10,036 nt of DNA from the NCBI GenBank assembly GCA_045534095.1, contig JAZSJA010000108.1, positions 1 through 10,036 of the forward strand, read 5' to 3'. Below are positions 6,654 through 10,036 of this stretch, piece after piece (positions within the stretch are counted from its first letter, which is position 1; the number at the start of each line of letters is the position of its first letter). The stretch is from UMGS1279 sp045534095 (GTDB lineage Bacteria; Bacillota; Clostridia; Oscillospirales; Acutalibacteraceae). The notes below the pieces were generated by a model, which was given only the letters and a program-made list of their open reading frames with translations, searched no databases and was not told the DNA's origin. The position numbers and the translations under genes are program-made.

Positions 6654-7777
6654 ATTTGTCAGATACGCAAAACACATCTGTAGAAGCGAGCAATAAAAAT
6701 GAAAAAAGTAGTTCTTTCAGTTTGAAAAATCGTATTCTTTGGACTCTTGTTTTCGTGGCTATTGCAGCACTTAGTATATGGGCAATTGTTTCCCAAACAA
6801 AGGATTTCTCCTTTAAAGAATTCGCACTCTTTGTGAAAAATTCAAATCCATATTGGCTGGGTGCGGCTATTGTTTCCATGCTTGGATTTGTGTTTTTTGA
6901 GGCCTTTGCATTGATATATATATGCAGAGCTTTTGGCTATAAAACCGGTTTAAAGGGTGGTTTTGTCTACTCGGCGGCGGATATATACGTTTCGGCTATA
7001 ACTCCATCTGCCACAGGCGGCCAGCCCGCAAGTGCATTTTTTATGATGAAGGACGGTATGCCCGGCACCTTTGTTACAGCGGCACTTGTTTGCAACCTTT
7101 TAATGTATACGTCGGCTATAGTTGCTTTGGGACTTTTTGCAACCCTCGCAAATTTTGGTGCATTTTTAGGCTTTTCTATAGTCTCAAAGATTTTAATAAT
7201 AGCAGGCGTGATTATACAACTCTTTTTATTTTCATTTTTTATAATGATTTTATTCAAAAAAGGCCTTTTAGAAAAGCTTTGTGCTGTGGTAGTTAAATTC
7301 TTAGGGAAAATTCGCTTGGTTCGTAACGTGGATTCAACCCTTGCAAAATTAAAGGTGAAGATGGATTCCTATTCCAAGCACACCTCAATGCTAAAGGGTA
7401 AAGGTAAACTTTTTGTAGTTGTTTTTATTTTTAATTTACTTCAAAGACTTTGCATAGTTTTGGTAACTCCCCTCACCTATTTGGCGGCGGGCGGAGAGTT
7501 ATCAAGAGCCTATGACGTATTTATAACACAAATTTACGTTTTGCTTGGTTCAAACTGTGTTCCGATTCCGGGTGCTATCGGTGTTACCGATTATCTTATG
7601 TTAGATGGATTCCAAATGATGGGTATTCAAAATTTTCAGTTTTTAGAACTGTTTAGCAGATTCCTCTCATTTTATATGTGCATTATAATTTGCGGTATAG
7701 CACTGTTTTGCAGTTGTATTTCTTATTCAGATAAAATGAAAAAGTGTAAGGCTAAAAACATACAGGAGGAAAATTAA
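6650..7777 (+). CDS. MprF-N-terminal/AglD-like flippase-domain membrane protein
   Basis: A 375-residue protein of about seven or eight helices of the LPG_synthase_TM (UPF0104) family: the flippase half of MprF without a lysyl-transferase domain. The hallmark motifs are ITPSATGGQPA (about 117-127) and VPIPGAIGVTDY (about 304-315), both matching the family's TPS-GG and P-PGG-G-E type loops. Members are thought to translocate lipids or to help polyprenyl- or phospholipid-linked transfer, but the role here is unknown. Its ATG overlaps the preceding stop. The GAAGGGGG motif (6641-6648) ends only 1 base from this ATG but 7 bases from an in-frame TTG at 6656, so the real start may be that TTG, two codons later. 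The hydrophilic first 20 residues are cytoplasmic. It is followed after 2 bases by pssA. Confidence 0.85.
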   Translation: MNLSDTQNTSVEASNKNEKSSSFSLKNRILWTLVFVAIAALSIWAIVSQTKDFSFKEFALFVKNSNPYWLGAAIVSMLGFVFFEAFALIYICRAFGYKTGLKGGFVYSAADIYVSAITPSATGGQPASAFFMMKDGMPGTFVTAALVCNLLMYTSAIVALGLFATLANFGAFLGFSIVSKILIIAGVIIQLFLFSFFIMILFKKGLLEKLCAVVVKFLGKIRLVRNVDSTLAKLKVKMDSYSKHTSMLKGKGKLFVVVFIFNLLQRLCIVLVTPLTYLAAGGELSRAYDVFITQIYVLLGSNCVPIPGAIGVTDYLMLDGFQMMGIQNFQFLELFSRFLSFYMCIIICGIALFCSCISYSDKMKKCKAKNIQEEN

Positions 7778-7779
7778 TT

Positions 7780-8478
7780 ATGATTGGCGTTTATGATTAT
7801 ACTGTTGTTTTAACTTATCTTTCCTTGCTTTCGGCGGGAACGGGAATTATGGTTGCTTTGGGTGAAAGCGGTCACCCGTTTTTGGGAATATTCTTTTTGC
7901 TTTTCTGCGGACTTTGTGACGCCTTTGACGGCAAGGTAGCGTCCACCAAAAAGGATCGTACCGATTTAGGCCGCAAGTTCGGTATACAGATAGATTCCCT
8001 CTCCGACCTTGTTGCATTTGGCGTTTTGCCGGTTTGTATAGGCGGTGCGTTTATTAGGGTTTCTGCACCTACAATAGATTTTATAACCGGCGAGTGGTAT
8101 AACTGGATTGCAAAAGTTGCAGTTTATGGAGTACTTGCACTTTACGTTTTGGCTGCTATGATTCGACTTGCATATTTCAACGTCACCGAGGAGGAGCGTC
8201 AGTCCACCGAAACAGGTGCCAGAAAATATTATCTTGGCTTACCTGTAACGGCAGCCTCTCTTATTTTCCCTGCAGTAGGCTTACTTCAATACTTAATGCG
8301 TCCAATTTGCGACCTTACTTGGCTCTACATACTCACCGTAGTTATTGTAGGAGTGTTATTTGTGTCCCCCTTTAAACTTAAAAAATTAAAGCTTAAAGGA
8401 ATTTTGGTTCTTGTTGGAATTGGCGTGATTGAATTTATAGCTCTCGGAATCACTTACATTGTTAGGGAAATTATATGA
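7780..8478 (+). CDS. pssA: CDP-alcohol phosphatidyltransferase, probable CDP-diacylglycerol-serine phosphatidyltransferase
   Basis: A 232-residue integral membrane enzyme expected to make phosphatidylserine from CDP-diacylglycerol and L-serine. The CDP-alcohol signature is present: D47-x2-D50-G51-x2-A54 and G68-x3-D72-x3-D76 (GIQIDSLSD), giving all four metal-binding Asp residues. There are two departures. The Arg that normally follows the Ala is Ser55, and the gap between that Ala and the second Gly is four residues longer than in B. subtilis PssA; as I recall, the longer form is shared by a clostridial subgroup with FGIQIDSL. Six to seven membrane helices are visible. AGGAGG (7764-7769) precedes the ATG by 10 bases. 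The gene is followed directly by psd with an ATGA overlap, and this pairing is the main reason to choose serine over glycerolphosphate or inositol as acceptor. Confidence 0.88.
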   Translation: MIGVYDYTVVLTYLSLLSAGTGIMVALGESGHPFLGIFFLLFCGLCDAFDGKVASTKKDRTDLGRKFGIQIDSLSDLVAFGVLPVCIGGAFIRVSAPTIDFITGEWYNWIAKVAVYGVLALYVLAAMIRLAYFNVTEEERQSTETGARKYYLGLPVTAASLIFPAVGLLQYLMRPICDLTWLYILTVVIVGVLFVSPFKLKKLKLKGILVLVGIGVIEFIALGITYIVREII

Positions 8479-9302
8479 AAAAAGAAAAAAAGGGCGCACT
8501 TAATTTTTTATACAATACCGCCTTTGGCAGAATGCTTTTAAAACCACTTTGCAGTAGAACTCTTTCAAAAATTTGCGGAGCTTTTTTAGATAGCAGAATG
8601 TCAAAACCACTTATAAAAAAGTTTGTTAAAAACAACGGGATAGATTTAAATGATTACGAAAGCGATAATTTCAAATGCTTTAACGATTGCTTTTGCCGAA
8701 AAATAAAGGCGGAACTCCGACCGATAGATGGTGAAAAAAGTCATTTTATTTCCCCCTGTGACGGACTTTTAAGCCTTTATAAAATAGATGATGATACCGT
8801 TTTGCCAATAAAACAAAGCCATTATAAAATAAGTGATTTATTAAACGGTGACGAAATCTACAAAAAATATAAAGACGGAATTTGCCTTGTTTTTAGACTT
8901 TGTGTGGATCATTATCACCGCTATTGTTACTTTGATAACGTTAAAAAAGGCGAAAATGTTTTTGTTAAAGGAAAGCTTCATACCGTTCGCCCTATAGCCC
9001 TTGAAAGGTATCCTGTTTTTGTTCAAAACTGTAGAGAATATACAGTAATGGAAAGCGAAAATTTCGGTACCATAACTCAAATTGAGGTTGGAGCTATGCT
9101 GGTTGGAAAAATTAAAAACCATCATGGCGTAGGAGAGTTCGCAAGAGGCGAGGAAAAGGGTATGTTCCTTTATGGTGGCAGTACGGTGGTGCTTCTTGTG
9201 GAAAAAGACCGCATTGAGGTAGAGCAAAAATATTTTGAAGCAACAAAAAATTATGAAGAAATCCCCGTAAAAATGGGTGAGTGTCTGTTCACCTTAAAAT
9301 AG
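8475..9302 (+). CDS. psd: Phosphatidylserine decarboxylase proenzyme
   Basis: This 275-residue enzyme decarboxylates phosphatidylserine to phosphatidylethanolamine at the membrane. The pyruvoyl-forming site is in FLYGGSTVVLL. Self-cleavage between Gly235 and Ser236 would give a beta chain of about 235 residues and an alpha chain of about 40 carrying the pyruvoyl group. The self-processing triad is likely Asp96 (SPCDG), His148 (VDHYHRY) and Ser236, with further family motifs GKLHTVRPIA and EVGAMLVGKI. The N-terminus is basic, with no clear transmembrane helix. ATG 8475 overlaps the pssA stop and AGGG lies 7 bases upstream. It is the last gene of the operon and is followed by a strong terminator. 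Family and reaction are secure. Confidence 0.95.
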   Translation: MKKEKKGALNFLYNTAFGRMLLKPLCSRTLSKICGAFLDSRMSKPLIKKFVKNNGIDLNDYESDNFKCFNDCFCRKIKAELRPIDGEKSHFISPCDGLLSLYKIDDDTVLPIKQSHYKISDLLNGDEIYKKYKDGICLVFRLCVDHYHRYCYFDNVKKGENVFVKGKLHTVRPIALERYPVFVQNCREYTVMESENFGTITQIEVGAMLVGKIKNHHGVGEFARGEEKGMFLYGGSTVVLLVEKDRIEVEQKYFEATKNYEEIPVKMGECLFTLK

Positions 9303-9309
9303 AAAAATT

Positions 9310-9347
9310 AACTCCATAACCGCTTTTAAAACGGTTATGGAGTTTTT
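9310..9347 (+). terminator. Rho-independent terminator of the phospholipid operon
   Basis: A perfect 13-bp stem AACTCCATAACCG (9310-9322) and CGGTTATGGAGTT (9332-9344), with a 9-base loop, is followed by TTTTTGTTT. It begins 8 bases after the psd stop. Confidence 0.93.
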
Positions 9348-9375
9348 GTTTATAAACACGATAAATTGTAGTTTG

Positions 9376-9388
9376 CAGCCTTAGGCTG
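9376..9388. repeat. Small hairpin CAGCC-TTA-GGCTG in repeat copy 2
   Basis: A 5-bp perfect stem with a 3-base loop. It is at the same place in the arm as GAACGC-CTA-GCGTTC in copy 1 (437-451, opposite orientation). The stem sequences differ while pairing is kept, which points to selection for or duplication of a fold rather than a sequence. Confidence 0.55.
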
Positions 9389-9390
9389 TT

Positions 9391-9464
9391 TATTCCGAAT
9401 AGGTTTTATGCGGATGGCTAAATCTCGTTCCGCGGCCGGAAGGATATAGATAAATTGTAGTTTG
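9391..9464 (+). repeat. Left inverted arm of repeat copy 2
   Basis: It runs TATTCCGAATAGG, CTCGTTCCGCGGCCGGAAGG, GATAAATTGTAGTTTG. It is the inverted partner of 9769-9840 and closely matches the reverse complement of 361-432 in copy 1. Confidence 0.7.
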
Positions 9465-9486
9465 AAAGGCGGAAAGCCTTTCAAAC
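9460..9486. repeat. Perfect 11-bp hairpin beside the left arm
   Basis: GTTTGAAAGGC (9460-9470) and GCCTTTCAAAC (9476-9486) pair perfectly around loop GGAAA. It lies directly before the TTGTAGGG edge of palindrome c. Copy 1 has no clear counterpart. Confidence 0.7.
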
Positions 9487-9492
9487 TTGTAG

Positions 9493-9514
9493 GGGACGGC
9501 GCCCTCGACGTCCC
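9493..9514 (+). repeat. GC-rich palindrome c (outer pair)
   Basis: The arms GGGACGGCG (9493-9501) and CGACGTCCC (9506-9514) pair with one G-A mismatch around loop CCCT. TTGTAG precedes it at 9487. It is the outer partner of palindrome f (9720-9741), from which the stem differs by one compensated base pair. Confidence 0.75.
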
Positions 9515-9583
9515 TTTTAAAATGAATAATTTTTGTAATTGATAAATTGTTATTTATCGCACAAATTTTGGGCGATATTGTAG

Positions 9584-9603
9584 GGCAGGGGCTTGCTCCT
9601 GCC
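9584..9603 (+). repeat. GC-rich palindrome d (inner pair)
   Basis: The arms GGCAGGGGC (9584-9592) and GCTCCTGCC (9595-9603) pair with one G-T mismatch around loop TT, preceded by TTGTAG at 9578. It has the same template as the others but belongs to a GGGC-TT-GCTC subtype. Confidence 0.72.
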
Positions 9604-9628
9604 GTTAAAGTTTGTGCTATTTTTTTGC

Positions 9629-9648
9629 GGAACGAGCAAGCCCGTTCC
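9629..9648 (-). repeat. GC-rich palindrome e (inner pair, inverted)
   Basis: The arms GGAACGAGC (9629-9637) and GCCCGTTCC (9640-9648) are followed by CTACG. On the minus strand it reads CGTAGGGAACGGGC-TT-GCTC, the same subtype as d, with the variable triplet changed on both sides. Confidence 0.72.
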
Positions 9649-9719
9649 CTACGTTAAACCCCTTTATTTATGCATTTTTTAAAGATTGTGCAAACCATTC
9701 GTCGGTGCTGACCTTTTAA

Positions 9720-9741
9720 GGGATGTCGAGGGCGCCATCCC
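9720..9741 (-). repeat. GC-rich palindrome f (outer pair, inverted)
   Basis: The arms GGGATGTCG (9720-9728) and CGCCATCCC (9733-9741) are followed by CTACAA. It is the inverted partner of palindrome c. Confidence 0.75.
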
Positions 9742-9768
9742 CTACAATGTTACCCTAAAATTGTGCAA

Positions 9769-9840
9769 AAAATAACAATTTATCTGTGACCTTATGGCCG
9801 CGGAACGGTGTTTAGCCCTTTAGGAAAAGCCTGTTCGGAT
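9769..9840 (-). repeat. Right inverted arm of repeat copy 2
   Basis: On the minus strand it goes from ATCCGAACAGG through CGTTCCGCGGCC to GATAAATTGTTATTT, the inverted partner of 9391-9464. GGAAAG after the core is altered to ATAAGG. Confidence 0.7.
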
Positions 9841-9872
9841 AAAAATTATCTGACTGATATATTTATAAACAT

Positions 9873-9930
9873 AAAATCTGCAATAAAAGTGCGAAAAAGC
9901 ACTTTTATTGCAGATTTTCTTTTTTATTCT
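9873..9930. terminator. Perfect 20-bp hairpin at the right end of repeat copy 2, possible bidirectional terminator
   Basis: The arms 9873-9892 (beginning AAAATCTGCAATAAAAG) and 9899-9918 pair over 20 bp without mismatch around loop GAAAAA. On the plus strand it is followed by CTTTTTTATTCTTATTT. On the minus strand it ends GCAGATTTTATG and lies about 70 bases past the stop of the right-edge gene. The homologue in copy 1 is at 113-159. Confidence 0.7.
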
Positions 9931-9988
9931 TATTTAAAGGGATTTTATAAATTTTGTTTTTTTACATCCCCTTTTACTGATTTAAGTT

Positions 9989-10036
9989 TTAATTTATTCT
10001 GGTTTTTCTTGTGCCAAAAACAATTCCGTAATAATC
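9989..10036 (-). CDS. C-terminal end of a second LtaS-like gene (partial)
   Basis: Positions 9972-10036 are identical over 65 bases to 3630-3694. They include the stop (9989-9991) and 15 codons ending YYGIVFGTRKTRIN, of the LtaS-like gene on the same strand. The gene continues beyond the window. Identity begins exactly at the outer edge of repeat copy 2, inside what is the terminator T-run in the first copy, so the second copy lacks the original terminator hairpin and has the repeat element's hairpin instead. It may be a true paralogue from recent duplication or gene conversion, or an assembly join. The sequence match itself is certain. Confidence 0.75.
   Translation of the reverse strand, partial: DYYGIVFGTRKTRIN

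Larger units (their letters stand above)
9352..9971. repeat. MITE-like inverted-repeat element, copy 2 (inverted, with nested insert)
   Basis: A non-coding stretch of about 620 bp between psd and the right-edge ltaS fragment. Read in reverse complement it follows copy 1 almost feature by feature: end repeat (9955-9971, one base different from 59-75 in 17), A/T-rich leader, hairpin 9873-9918, arm 9769-9840, palindromes, arm 9391-9464, small hairpin 9376-9388 and GATAAATTGT. The left terminal repeat is not recognisable, so the boundary near 9352 is approximate. It is larger than copy 1 because one palindrome pair (9584-9603 and 9629-9648) lies inside another (9493-9514 and 9720-9741). No transposase or credible ORF is present. 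Confidence 0.78.

Noticed and set aside
6598..6879. Minus-strand open frames opposite the PAP2 and flippase genes, including 6967-7257
   Set aside because: They are antisense to membrane-protein genes with clear motifs and look like chance frames.
8841..9227. Minus-strand open frame of 128 codons opposite psd
   Set aside because: It is a shadow of the secure psd gene, with no ribosome site or family features.
9487..9747. Possible CRISPR array from the repeated GC-rich units
   Set aside because: The units are imperfect palindromes in inverted, nested orientation with uneven spacing and differing stems. There are no direct repeats with uniform spacers and no cas genes.
9303..9988. tRNA or other structured RNA gene
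   Set aside because: No cloverleaf or T-loop consensus was seen. The stems are explained by the terminator and the repeat element.

Overview
The window looks like a piece of an AT-rich, low-GC Gram-positive genome (Bacillota, probably a gut-type member of class Clostridia). This rests on perfect AGGAGG-type ribosome binding sites, consensus SigA promoters, a lipoteichoic acid synthase-type sulfatase, a RodA/PBP pair with an FHA domain, and GC-rich palindromic repeats of a kind I associate with such genomes. I cannot name a species.

Layout, left to right. Positions 1-54 hold the last 17 codons of a plus-strand gene. Positions 59-490 are a non-coding, MITE-like inverted-repeat element lying between two gene tails. 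Positions 500-3482 (minus strand) form a two-gene operon: an FHA-domain/RodA (SEDS) fusion followed by a class B penicillin-binding protein, transcribed from a consensus promoter at 3528-3556. Positions 3647-5815 (minus) are an LtaS-type polyglycerolphosphate (or related) transferase, with its own promoter and a terminator. From a divergent promoter at 5921-5949 a four-gene plus-strand operon (5991-9302) encodes a PAP2/AUR1-like lipid phosphatase, an MprF-N-terminal/AglD-like membrane protein, a CDP-alcohol phosphatidyltransferase of the PssA type and phosphatidylserine decarboxylase. It ends at a strong terminator (9310-9347). Positions about 9352-9971 hold a second, inverted and larger copy of the repeat element. 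The final 65 bases (9972-10036) exactly repeat 3630-3694, the 3' end of the LtaS-like gene, so a second ltaS copy (or an assembly junction) begins there.

Functionally the window is an envelope locus. One operon polymerises and crosslinks peptidoglycan, one gene builds an anionic glycerolphosphate-type polymer from phospholipid, and one operon makes phosphatidylethanolamine from CDP-diacylglycerol and serine, with two further membrane-lipid proteins.

The least ordinary feature is the repeat family. There are two elements in opposite orientation, both in tail-to-tail gene junctions. Each has long inverted arms, a terminator-like end hairpin, and internal palindromes flanked by TTGTAGGG. The six palindromes share one template, in which a three-base-pair segment varies but stays complementary and one internal mismatch is kept. 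In the second element one palindrome pair is nested inside another.
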